A stretch of 26,918 nt of DNA from a virus. Each line of letters opens with the position of its first letter. Within the stretch, counting starts at the first letter, position 1. The stretch is taken from positions 1 to 26,918 of the IMG/VR virus record IMGVR_UViG_3300044949_001310; one strand, given 5' to 3'. The notes beneath the pieces are model-generated. The model was not told the origin of the DNA. It worked only from the letters and a program-made list of their open reading frames with translations, and did not search any database. Positions 20,346 through 26,918 of this stretch are shown piece by piece. A program made the translations under genes and the position numbers.

Positions 20346-22927
20346 GCTTTGAAGACTGCATTCAGGAGCACATCGACGCCGGCAAGATGGCCGAAACGTA
20401 TGGCCAGGAGGCGCAGAAGAAATGGAGGCGCGCGGCGCAGGCGCTGCAAGGCGAAGGCGTGCCGTGGCACGCTGCATCGCAGATGGCGCGCGACCGCGTC
20501 CTGACGCAACTGCAAGAGCAGGCGGCGCGCAAGAAGCACACCACCGCGATCCGGGCGCAACGAAACCTCGTGCGCCTCATGGAGATCAGGAACGCCGGCA
20601 GGGTGCCGGACCTGATGGACAAGATGACGCGCGCAGACTTCAAGGCGCGGGGAATCAAGACCGCTGCACTCGGGCGCATGTCCGCATTCCTTGAAAAAGC
20701 CAAGACCGATCCGGTGTTCTCAAGGAGCAGGGACCCGGCGCTGATTGAGGACGTGGTGCGAACAGGCGGGTTTGGCGAGGCCGTCGAGAATGGCGCGGCA
20801 AAGGCCTATGGCGGCGCGGTGGCCGAGGCTTTGGAGTGGCTGCGCCTGATGGCCAATATGCGGGGCGCCAACATCGGCAAGCTCGACAGCTACTGGCCCG
20901 TCACGCATTCGCGGCGCAGCATTCTCGATGCAGGTTACGAGGCTCTCCATGCGCGAACGGCGTCTTCCGGATCAAGGACGAAAGCACTGGTGGACATGCG
21001 CTTCAGCGCAGATGCGCGAGATGAGGCGCTTCAACTGGCATGGCCGATCTGGCGTGACGACATTCGTGCCCGTCTCGATTGGACGAAGATCGAGAATCCG
21101 GCCACGCTTCAACCATTCCAGGCAGAAGGGGCGCCAGTCCCGCCTGTCGAGGTTCAGGAGGCCTTCCTGAAAGAGGTGTTCGACAACATCGCTTTCGGCC
21201 GCGAGGCGCGCACCGTCGAATACGGCGCCGTGACCGGCACCATGACGGCAAACCGCCTCAGCCGGGAGCGTGTCCTGCACTGGGTGTCGGCCGACGCCTA
21301 TATGGAATACAACGCCCGGTTCGGAGAAGGCGCCCCGATGGACGCACTCATGAACCACATCCACACCATGTCGCGCGATATCGCCCTGATGGACGAATTC
21401 GGCCCGGACCCGAAGATGGGCCTCGATTTCGACCGGCAGGCCTGGGAGAACAAGGCAATGCAGGCCAACTCTGTGGCGCTGTCCGACAAGACGCGGCGGC
21501 AATACACCAGTGCGACGGCCATGATGCGCGTGCTGAACGGACCGGAGCCGCCGCAGACGGCGTGGCAGGAGTGGAACGCAACGTTCTTCGCGACGACGCG
21601 GCAAGTCATCTCGGCCGCGCAGCTTGAGCGCGCCGTCGTGATGGCGATTTCCGACACGGCCAGCATGAGGACGGCAGCCAAAGCCGTCGGGATGCAGCCC
21701 CGCAACATCCTGTCGACATGGGTGTCGATGATGAAGGGGTTGCCGAAAGACGAACTGGCGCGGATGCAATACATCTATCAGACGTGGTCTGATCCGGGTG
21801 TCACGCAGTCGCGCTTCATCAACGATGTCGGGGCGAAGCCATGGGCGCAGAAGCTCAACAACGCCTCGATGCGGCTGGGCGGTCTCGCCGGATGGACCGA
21901 TCGCGCCAAGGGTGAGGCCTACCAGTATTTCACCGGCAAGCTGGCCAGTCTCGCACGGAGCGAGTGGGAAGCCCTTGACCCGCGGCTGCGCGCGATGTTC
22001 GAGGCGCATCGGATCAATGCGCGCGATTGGGACGACTTCCGCGCGACCGAAGGCATGTTCAAGGGCGACAACGGCGCCACCTTCCTCATGCCGCCGTATT
22101 GGCGCGCGATGACGTCTCTGCCGGAGCCGCGCGCCGACGAAGTCTTCATGAAATTCGGCGCGGCGGTCGAGCAATACGTCGAGATGTCGGTGCCGACGCA
22201 ATCATTGATCGCACAAGCTGCACTGGACCCGGCGTCCTACGGGATGACGCGCGGCAGCATTTCCTACGAACTGGTCAAGTCTGTCGGGCAGTATAAGGGG
22301 TTCGTCGGCGCGATGACCGAGAACATGATCCGCATGGCGGCACGGCAGCCCGCCAAGGTCACGGCGTTCATGCTCGTTGCGCAGCATGTCGCCACGGCCG
22401 GGCTGCTGGCGGCGGTCAGCATTCAGGCGAAGGAAATTCTTGCCGGCCGGGACCCTCTGGACATGACGACGCCCGAATTCATGGTGCGCGCAATCATCGC
22501 AGGTGGCGGTCTTTCGATTGTCGGCGATCTGGCTCTGCTGAATGAGACCTCATCGGGCGGCGGCTGGCCGGCCTATCTTGCGGGGCCGCAGAACGCGGTC
22601 CTTGGCGAGGCCGCGTCGCTGACCGTTGGCAACCTCATCGAGGTCTTCAAGGACCTTCGCAACGAGGGGCAGATCGACACGAATTTCGTCCCCGAAGCGC
22701 GCAAGTTCATCGACCGGAACATCGTCCCTGAGCCGTGGTGGATCGGGCCTTTCTTTGACCGCATACTGGCCGACCAGTTCCAGATGCTTCTCGATCCCGA
22801 GAGCGTCGATGCGCTGGCGGAGGCGGAACAGCGGCGCCAGAACATGCGGGGCAATGCTTCATGGTGGCAGCCGGGGTCGGCCTTGCCGGCGCGGGCGCCT
22901 GATTGGCGGGCGGCGATGGGCCGATAG
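20342..22927 (+). CDS. Large internal virion/ejection protein with C-terminal membrane segments
   Basis: 861 aa, ATG at 20342 overlapping the previous stop (ATGA). A GTG at 20327 would extend it by five residues into the preceding gene and is less likely. The protein is helical and charged throughout (e.g. EAQKKWRRAAQALQGEGVPW), with Trp- and Met-rich stretches. Near residues 670-740 it has two hydrophobic segments (FMLVAQHVATAGLLAAVSI and MVRAIIAGGGLSIVGDLALL), and it ends with MRGNASWWQPGSAL. This architecture fits the last and largest ejection proteins of podoviruses and the polyvalent-protein-associated family. No enzyme motif was found. A 48-bp gap to the fibre gene follows. Confidence 0.65.
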   Translation: MSFEDCIQEHIDAGKMAETYGQEAQKKWRRAAQALQGEGVPWHAASQMARDRVLTQLQEQAARKKHTTAIRAQRNLVRLMEIRNAGRVPDLMDKMTRADFKARGIKTAALGRMSAFLEKAKTDPVFSRSRDPALIEDVVRTGGFGEAVENGAAKAYGGAVAEALEWLRLMANMRGANIGKLDSYWPVTHSRRSILDAGYEALHARTASSGSRTKALVDMRFSADARDEALQLAWPIWRDDIRARLDWTKIENPATLQPFQAEGAPVPPVEVQEAFLKEVFDNIAFGREARTVEYGAVTGTMTANRLSRERVLHWVSADAYMEYNARFGEGAPMDALMNHIHTMSRDIALMDEFGPDPKMGLDFDRQAWENKAMQANSVALSDKTRRQYTSATAMMRVLNGPEPPQTAWQEWNATFFATTRQVISAAQLERAVVMAISDTASMRTAAKAVGMQPRNILSTWVSMMKGLPKDELARMQYIYQTWSDPGVTQSRFINDVGAKPWAQKLNNASMRLGGLAGWTDRAKGEAYQYFTGKLASLARSEWEALDPRLRAMFEAHRINARDWDDFRATEGMFKGDNGATFLMPPYWRAMTSLPEPRADEVFMKFGAAVEQYVEMSVPTQSLIAQAALDPASYGMTRGSISYELVKSVGQYKGFVGAMTENMIRMAARQPAKVTAFMLVAQHVATAGLLAAVSIQAKEILAGRDPLDMTTPEFMVRAIIAGGGLSIVGDLALLNETSSGGGWPAYLAGPQNAVLGEAASLTVGNLIEVFKDLRNEGQIDTNFVPEARKFIDRNIVPEPWWIGPFFDRILADQFQMLLDPESVDALAEAEQRRQNMRGNASWWQPGSALPARAPDWRAAMGR

Positions 22928-22931
22928 TGCC

Positions 22932-22971
22932 GTGCATGTGGCGCGATCGGCAGGTGGGGCATTCTCGCGCC
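22932..22971 (+). promoter_or_regulatory. GTGCATGTG word and hairpin upstream of the fibre gene
   Basis: GTGCATGTG (22932-22940) is followed by arms GGCGCGA (22940-22946) and TCGCGCC (22965-22971). The 18-nt loop carries AGGTGGGG, the only ribosome-site candidate. The stem ends four bases before the fibre ATG, an arrangement like the one ahead of the scaffold gene. Confidence 0.4.
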
Positions 22972-22975
22972 CATC

Positions 22976-25282
22976 ATGGCGACAGTATCCAGCAAGACCT
23001 CATCGACGACCTACACGCTTGGCACCGCGACACGCGGCCCGTTCCTTGTGGGGTTCCGAATCTTCGACGCCGCGAAATCGGCGTTGCGCGTGTGGATCAA
23101 CGGCGTTGAGACGTCGGGCTACACCGTCTCGGCCACGTTCGCGAACGGCTACTCCGACGGGGCCGAGATCACGCTGAACACCAGCCGCCCGGCAGGGACG
23201 AAGGTGACAATCGAGAGCGTCACGCCTTTTGCGAGGCAGGACAACTTCGTCAACGACTCGCCCTCGCTGACCCGCCTTCTGAATATCGAGCAGGGTCGGC
23301 AGGCGGCAGTTGCCCGTGATCTGCGGCGCGATGTGGACCGCGCGATCAAGGCCGCTCCGGGCGCCGAGCCGCTCCTGTTCCCGCTTCCAGAGGCCGACCG
23401 TGTCCTGATGTGGGACGATGAGGGCGTCAAGCTCACCAACGGCCCATCGGCCGACGAAATCGCCAATGCGGCAACCTATGCCGCGCAGGCGCAAGCCGCC
23501 GCCGCCGCCGCGCAGGCCGTGTCTCCGAATGCACTGACAGTCGACAGCCTTGCCGCACTGATCGCCAACACGACGTTCACCTACACCGCGGGCCAGCCCC
23601 TGACGGTCGTGTCCGGGAATACCATCACGACGCGGCAGGAAGGCTTTTCCTACGAGGTGCGCCCGTCGAACGCGACCAACCAGCACATCACGACGGCCGG
23701 CGGCGTCAAGCTGCGCGTCCGCGTCCAGTCGAGCGTGGTCGACCTCAAGGCGTTCAACCCGAACGATACGGGCGCGGCCGATACGTCGACCCAGTTCCAG
23801 GCGGCAATCGACCTGCTTGCCGCCCAGGGTGGGGGCACCGTCTTTGTCCCGCAGGGGACGTTCAGGATCAACGCGCAGATCGCGCTCAAGACCAACGTGT
23901 CGGTCGTCAGCCTCGGGGCCGCGCTGGAAACGGGCGTGAACGACAGCGAGATCGTGACCATGTTCAGAGGCTCGGGCATCGCCTTTGCCAAGGTCATCGG
24001 GTTCGAGGTGCGCAACACGCTCGCGCTGTCCACCGGCCAGTTCGTGAACCTCGCGGACTGCATGAATTGCGAGGTCGCGGAGAATCGACTGGTGAACTTC
24101 CCGGCGTCCGACCGGGGGAGCATCCGGATCGGCGGCACTGTCGCGTCGAGCGAGAACCTGATCCGCGAGAACGAAATCACGGGGTCGCTCGGCAATGCGA
24201 TTGCGCTGGTCGGTGTTGCAAGCCGCAACCGTGTGGAGGGGAACTACATCAAGGACTGTCAGGGGAACGGCATCCTCCTGCAGGACGACGCGCGGCGCAA
24301 CACGCTCTCGCGCAACCGCACGGACAGCAACACCGGCGCCCTCATCGCGATAGACACGGGCTGCAATCACAACATCGTCGAGGCCAACCATGCCGAGGGA
24401 TGCGGGGTTTCGGGGATCATCGTGATCGGCGCGTTCAACGCAGTGACCGGCAACCACTGCCTGCGCAACGTGAACAACGGCATCCGGGTGTCAGGTTCGA
24501 GCAATGCGGTCACGGGCAACGTCTGCATCGCCAATGCCGCGCTCGGCGGTCAGCATATGGGCATTCGCGTCGTGCCGGCCGACGGCGGGTGCGGTCAGAA
24601 CAACCTGATCGTCGGCAATGTCTGCGACGACAACACCACCGCCGGCCCGACGCAATACGAGGCCATCGCCGTCGAGGAAGGCGCCTATGACGCATGGGCG
24701 GCTGGCGTCGCCGTCACGACCGGCGAATACCGGGTCAACGGTCTGCGGCTGTTTCGGGCGGCGACGACGGGCACCACGGGCGCAACCGCCCCGACCCATG
24801 GTTCGGGAGAGGCTTCGGACGGCGGCGTCACATGGCAGCGGATCGAGACATTCGAGCAGGTCGCGAACGTCTATGGCAACGTCGTCATGGCCAACCGGCT
24901 GGGCAGATCGGTGAACGGCGCGGGCCTGATCAGCCAGCAGGACCCCGAATACGATCCGGTCGAGAAATCGCATGGCACATTCAAGTTCGGCCGCGGCATC
25001 GTGCTGGCACGGCGGGAAGTCACTGCCAGCGCCACGGTGAGCGATGACGACTACATCATCGCCGTCCGCTCGACCTCTGCCTGCACGATCACGCTGCCTC
25101 TGACGACGCGACTGGCGCCGGGGCGGGCGCTCATCATCAAGAACGAGCTCGGCGCCACGAGCGGCACGATCACGATCAGCGGCAACGGCAACCTGATCAA
25201 TGGCTCTGCGACCGCGCTGATCACGCAATCCTATGGTGAGGCGCGGCTTTACTGGGCATCCGATCGCTGGATCGCAAGCTGA
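22976..25282 (+). CDS. Tail fibre/spike with T7 gp17-like N-terminus and beta-helix body
   Basis: 768 aa. Residues 1-130 match the virion-binding N-terminal domain of T7 gp17-type fibres (FRIFDAAKSALRVWINGVE, then TPFARQDNFVNDSPSLTRLL). An Ala-rich helix (~160-180) follows. Residues ~250-540 read as a pectate-lyase-type right-handed beta-helix: AFNPNDTGAADTSTQFQAAI at the start, then many short NxI/V repeats such as NRVEGNYIKDCQGNGI. Residues ~568-615 (YDAWAAGVAVTTGEYRVNG, then GGVTWQRI) resemble a small carbohydrate-binding module found in fibres. The last ~85 residues form a beta-sandwich-like tip. It binds, and may degrade, host surface polysaccharide; no catalytic pair could be assigned. 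Confidence 0.85.
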   Translation: MATVSSKTSSTTYTLGTATRGPFLVGFRIFDAAKSALRVWINGVETSGYTVSATFANGYSDGAEITLNTSRPAGTKVTIESVTPFARQDNFVNDSPSLTRLLNIEQGRQAAVARDLRRDVDRAIKAAPGAEPLLFPLPEADRVLMWDDEGVKLTNGPSADEIANAATYAAQAQAAAAAAQAVSPNALTVDSLAALIANTTFTYTAGQPLTVVSGNTITTRQEGFSYEVRPSNATNQHITTAGGVKLRVRVQSSVVDLKAFNPNDTGAADTSTQFQAAIDLLAAQGGGTVFVPQGTFRINAQIALKTNVSVVSLGAALETGVNDSEIVTMFRGSGIAFAKVIGFEVRNTLALSTGQFVNLADCMNCEVAENRLVNFPASDRGSIRIGGTVASSENLIRENEITGSLGNAIALVGVASRNRVEGNYIKDCQGNGILLQDDARRNTLSRNRTDSNTGALIAIDTGCNHNIVEANHAEGCGVSGIIVIGAFNAVTGNHCLRNVNNGIRVSGSSNAVTGNVCIANAALGGQHMGIRVVPADGGCGQNNLIVGNVCDDNTTAGPTQYEAIAVEEGAYDAWAAGVAVTTGEYRVNGLRLFRAATTGTTGATAPTHGSGEASDGGVTWQRIETFEQVANVYGNVVMANRLGRSVNGAGLISQQDPEYDPVEKSHGTFKFGRGIVLARREVTASATVSDDDYIIAVRSTSACTITLPLTTRLAPGRALIIKNELGATSGTITISGNGNLINGSATALITQSYGEARLYWASDRWIAS

Positions 25283-25299
25283 CGGAAGAGGGGACAGAC

Positions 25300-25629
25300 A
25301 TGGCACATCAAGACCCCAGCAGTTGGAAGGAAATCTTCACCCCGCTTGCGGCGTCCATGGCGTTTTTCGGCGGTCTCGGCGGACTGGTGCGGGCTCTGGT
25401 CGTGAAGGCGACGTGGCGTGAGACGCTGCGCGTCATTGCGGTGGGCGCCGGGACGAGCTTCGGCCTTGGCGCGATGACGCCTGGCATCGTCGGCATGTTC
25501 AACATCCCGCTGCCGGAAGACCCCGCGCTCGCGCTTGGCTTCACCACATCCTTCCATTTCATCATCGGCCTGATCGCGGTGGCGGTGGTCGAATGGCTGA
25601 TTGAACGCTCGGAAGGCCGAGATGACTGA
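25300..25629 (+). CDS. Putative holin
   Basis: 109 aa, ATG at 25300 after GGAAGAGGGGACAG. Three hydrophobic stretches are visible: FTPLAASMAFFGGLGGLVRAL, the weak VIAVGAGTSFGLGAMTPGIV, and SFHFIIGLIAVAVVEWLI. The N-terminus is polar and the C-terminus charged (ERSEGRDD), the usual make-up of a class I or II holin that opens the inner membrane for the endolysin. Placement between the fibre and the amidase supports a lysis role, as does an 8-bp overlap with another small membrane gene. No family-specific motif was recognised. Confidence 0.7.
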   Translation: MAHQDPSSWKEIFTPLAASMAFFGGLGGLVRALVVKATWRETLRVIAVGAGTSFGLGAMTPGIVGMFNIPLPEDPALALGFTTSFHFIIGLIAVAVVEWLIERSEGRDD

Positions 25630-25759
25630 ACCGACGGAGTGTGCGGCCGTGAAGACACTGAAAGCGAAGGCGCATTTCTGGGCGACGATCCGGCTTGGAT
25701 TGCTCCTTGCCGGCGTTGTCCTTGTCGCCGTCACCATTCTGGCACGGGCGATCCTCTGA
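25622..25759 (+). CDS. Small single-span membrane protein of the lysis cassette (45 aa)
   Basis: The frame starts at the ATG at 25622 (MTEPTECAAVKTLKAKAHFW), eight bases inside the holin 3' end, and stops at 25757-25759. The N-terminal 20 residues are polar, followed by a clear membrane span, LGLLLAGVVLVAVTILA, and a short RAIL end. It could be a second holin, an antiholin or a spanin fragment. Its position between holin and endolysin is the main support. No lipobox was seen, so an outer-membrane spanin is unlikely. Confidence 0.6.
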   Translation: MTEPTECAAVKTLKAKAHFWATIRLGLLLAGVVLVAVTILARAIL

Positions 25760-25788
25760 TCGCAGGTCAGACGGCCGTCTGATCGCAG
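25756..25788. repeat. 16-bp perfect palindrome flanked by CTGATCGCAG direct repeats
   Basis: TCAGACGGCCGTCTGA (25767-25782) is an exact palindrome. CTGATCGCAG occurs at 25756-25765 and again at 25779-25788, overlapping its right arm. It lies in the 67-bp gap before the endolysin and may be an operator or a short hairpin that separates its translation from the upstream genes. Confidence 0.6.
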
Positions 25789-25826
25789 ACGCGCTTGCCC
25801 TGACTGCACAACCGTAAGGAGATTCC

Positions 25827-26468
25827 ATGAGCGCCGCGACACGGTTCACCACGAAGATGCTGCAAGCGCGCTGTGCGGCTCTCGGGTTCTGGCCGGGGCC
25901 GATTGACGGGGACATGGGCCGGCGCACGAGGGATGCGATGGCTGCGGCCGAGCGGTCGCAGGAGGCAAGGGGCCGGCCGTTCATTCATCCGTCCGGGCTT
26001 ACGCGCATTCACTGGCACTGGACGGGCGGGGCCTACCAGCCAAACGCCATTGACTGCGCGCACTACCATTTCATCGTCGACGGGGACGCGAACGTCATTG
26101 CCTGCCACGATCCGGTCAAGCACCTCTCCCACACGCTCAACGCCAACACCGGAGCGATTGGCGTTGCCGTAGCGGCGATGGGCAAGGCCGTGGAGCGGCC
26201 GTTCAGCCGCGGGCCATATCCTCTCCTGTCGCGCCAGTTGGCGGCGCTGACGGCCCTTTCCGCGCGCCTCTGCGCCGACTACGACATTCCGGTTTCGCGG
26301 TGGTCGACGATGTCGCACTCCGAGGTGCAGCCGACGCTCGGCATCCGCCAGAGGATGAAGTGGGACATCAACTGGCTTCCCGATCTGGCAGGCCCGAGCG
26401 ATCCGCACACGGTCAATGACCGCATCCGCAAGATGGTAGCCCGAGACCTGCGCGCCATTGTGCATTAG
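25827..26468 (+). CDS. Endolysin: N-acetylmuramoyl-L-alanine amidase with peptidoglycan-binding N-terminus
   Basis: 213 aa, ATG at 25827 with an excellent AAGGAG six bases upstream. Residues ~9-45 (MLQARCAALGFWPGPIDGDM) form a peptidoglycan-binding-1-like repeat. Residues ~55-185 are an amidase-2/PGRP-fold domain: IHWHWTGG (His62/His64), HYHFIVDGD, a NTGAIGVAV strand, SHSEVQPT (His164) and KWDINWLPD (Asp180), giving the zinc ligand set His/His/Asp. It cleaves the sugar-peptide amide bond of peptidoglycan once the holin opens the membrane. There is no signal peptide, so export depends on the holin. The SHSEVQPTLGIRQRMKWDI wording is typical of alphaproteobacterial phage endolysins, from memory only. 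Confidence 0.88.
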   Translation: MSAATRFTTKMLQARCAALGFWPGPIDGDMGRRTRDAMAAAERSQEARGRPFIHPSGLTRIHWHWTGGAYQPNAIDCAHYHFIVDGDANVIACHDPVKHLSHTLNANTGAIGVAVAAMGKAVERPFSRGPYPLLSRQLAALTALSARLCADYDIPVSRWSTMSHSEVQPTLGIRQRMKWDINWLPDLAGPSDPHTVNDRIRKMVARDLRAIVH

Positions 26469-26521
26469 GAGGGCGTCCAGCCTGACCTACGGTGCGCCAG
26501 AGCAGGGCTAGGGCGTGATCC

Positions 26522-26918
26522 GTGGCGAACCAGACAATCAGTTCGGGGACCGTCAATTACGACGACGGTGCGATCAGCGGGCTTCTGAATGGCGAGACGA
26601 TCACCATTCAGGGCGGCGCCGTGCTGGTGATCAATTCCGACGTGCGATGGGGCCAGCAGGCGGCGGTTCTGGGGAACGTCTCGGTCACCGAAGGCGAGAT
26701 GAAGATCGACGCCACGGAGACGTGGTGGGTGCCCTTCAGCGCGTCGAGCGGCAACGTGCCGGCTCTGGGCACGGTCGGGACGCAGGACGTGACGCGGGGC
26801 GGCACGAATGTGGGCGAGTTCCTGGGCGTCTTCACGGCGCTTGGCACGGCGCCTGTGGCGGCCGGCAGCGCGATGCCGGGGACGGGCTTCGTGAAGCTCA
26901 GGCGCAAGACGGCGACCT
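26522..26918 (+). CDS. Unrecognised gene, 5' part, probably structural (partial)
   Basis: A GTG at 26522 opens a frame (VANQTISSGTVNYDDGAISG) that runs to the end of the window for 132 codons without a stop; an in-frame TGA at 26516 blocks any earlier start. The peptide is beta-rich (ETITIQGGAVLVINSDVRWG, then TNVGEFLGVFTALGTAPVA), with no membrane segment. This fits a virion surface or tail protein encoded after the lysis cassette. I do not recognise the family from this part. No clear ribosome site precedes it. Confidence 0.6.
   Translation, partial: MANQTISSGTVNYDDGAISGLLNGETITIQGGAVLVINSDVRWGQQAAVLGNVSVTEGEMKIDATETWWVPFSASSGNVPALGTVGTQDVTRGGTNVGEFLGVFTALGTAPVAAGSAMPGTGFVKLRRKTAT

Noticed and set aside
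23000-24457. 485-aa minus-strand open frame opposite the fibre gene
   Set aside because: Antisense to a well-supported gp17-like fibre; composition typical of a shadow frame.
1-26918. CRISPR arrays, tRNAs, integrase or attachment sites, phage RNA polymerase
   Set aside because: Both strands were read for regular repeat-spacer structure, tRNA-like cloverleafs and the corresponding protein families; none was found in this window.

Overview
The window reads as one contiguous piece of a short-tailed (podovirus-type) phage or prophage of a high-GC alphaproteobacterium. The host guess is an inference. It rests on the GC-rich, C/G-ending codon use, the DUF1376 replication protein, and an endolysin and tail proteins that resemble those of phages of Rhodobacterales/Rhizobiales. 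No integrase, tRNA, rRNA, IS element or CRISPR array was seen, so the sequence does not settle whether this is a resident prophage or a free virus.

Layout. (1) 1-2318, plus strand: end of the DNA-metabolism block. It holds the tail of a RuvC-like resolvase, a DUF1376 replication protein with an AT-richer, hairpin-bearing linker, and three small genes (unknown, Cys-rich, XRE-like HTH) chained by ATGA overlaps. (2) 2221-3690, minus strand: a four-gene operon (short RadC/JAB protein, 55-aa and 60-aa proteins, HTH regulator) with a strong hairpin in every intergenic gap; two of the gaps are near-identical ~56-bp repeats. (3) 3691-4690: divergent control region, a small-terminase-like HTH gene, and a 300-bp non-coding segment with G-tracts, a hairpin plus T9, imperfect repeats and a sharp strand-composition switch. 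(4) 4691-8505: RHH protein, large terminase, two small genes, portal. (5) 8477-11311: small gene, scaffold, major capsid, putative cement protein and a HeH/SAP-like protein, closed by a strong terminator-like hairpin. (6) 11413-14116: tail tubular A and B (adaptor and nozzle). (7) 14116-22927: four consecutive internal-virion/ejection-type genes, including a 932-aa protein with an M15-like peptidase domain and a 1000-aa protein combining a ParB/DdrB-like domain with an ADP-ribosyltransferase-like domain. (8) 22976-26468: tail fibre/spike with T7-gp17-like N-terminus and beta-helix body, holin-like protein, small membrane protein, amidase endolysin. (9) 26522-end: 5' part of an unrecognised gene.

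How it works together: plus-strand late genes are packed in virion assembly order (package, portal, capsid, tail, ejection proteins, fibre, lysis). Many neighbours overlap by 4 bp, which implies translational coupling. The few real gaps (before scaffold, tail tubular A and the fibre) carry hairpins and a shared GTGCATGTG word, so they are the likely control points. The most interesting gene is 17343-20345. Its position marks it as a virion protein probably delivered into the host, and its ART-like domain has the H-Y-E signature residues and a base composition clearly lower in GC than the rest of the gene.
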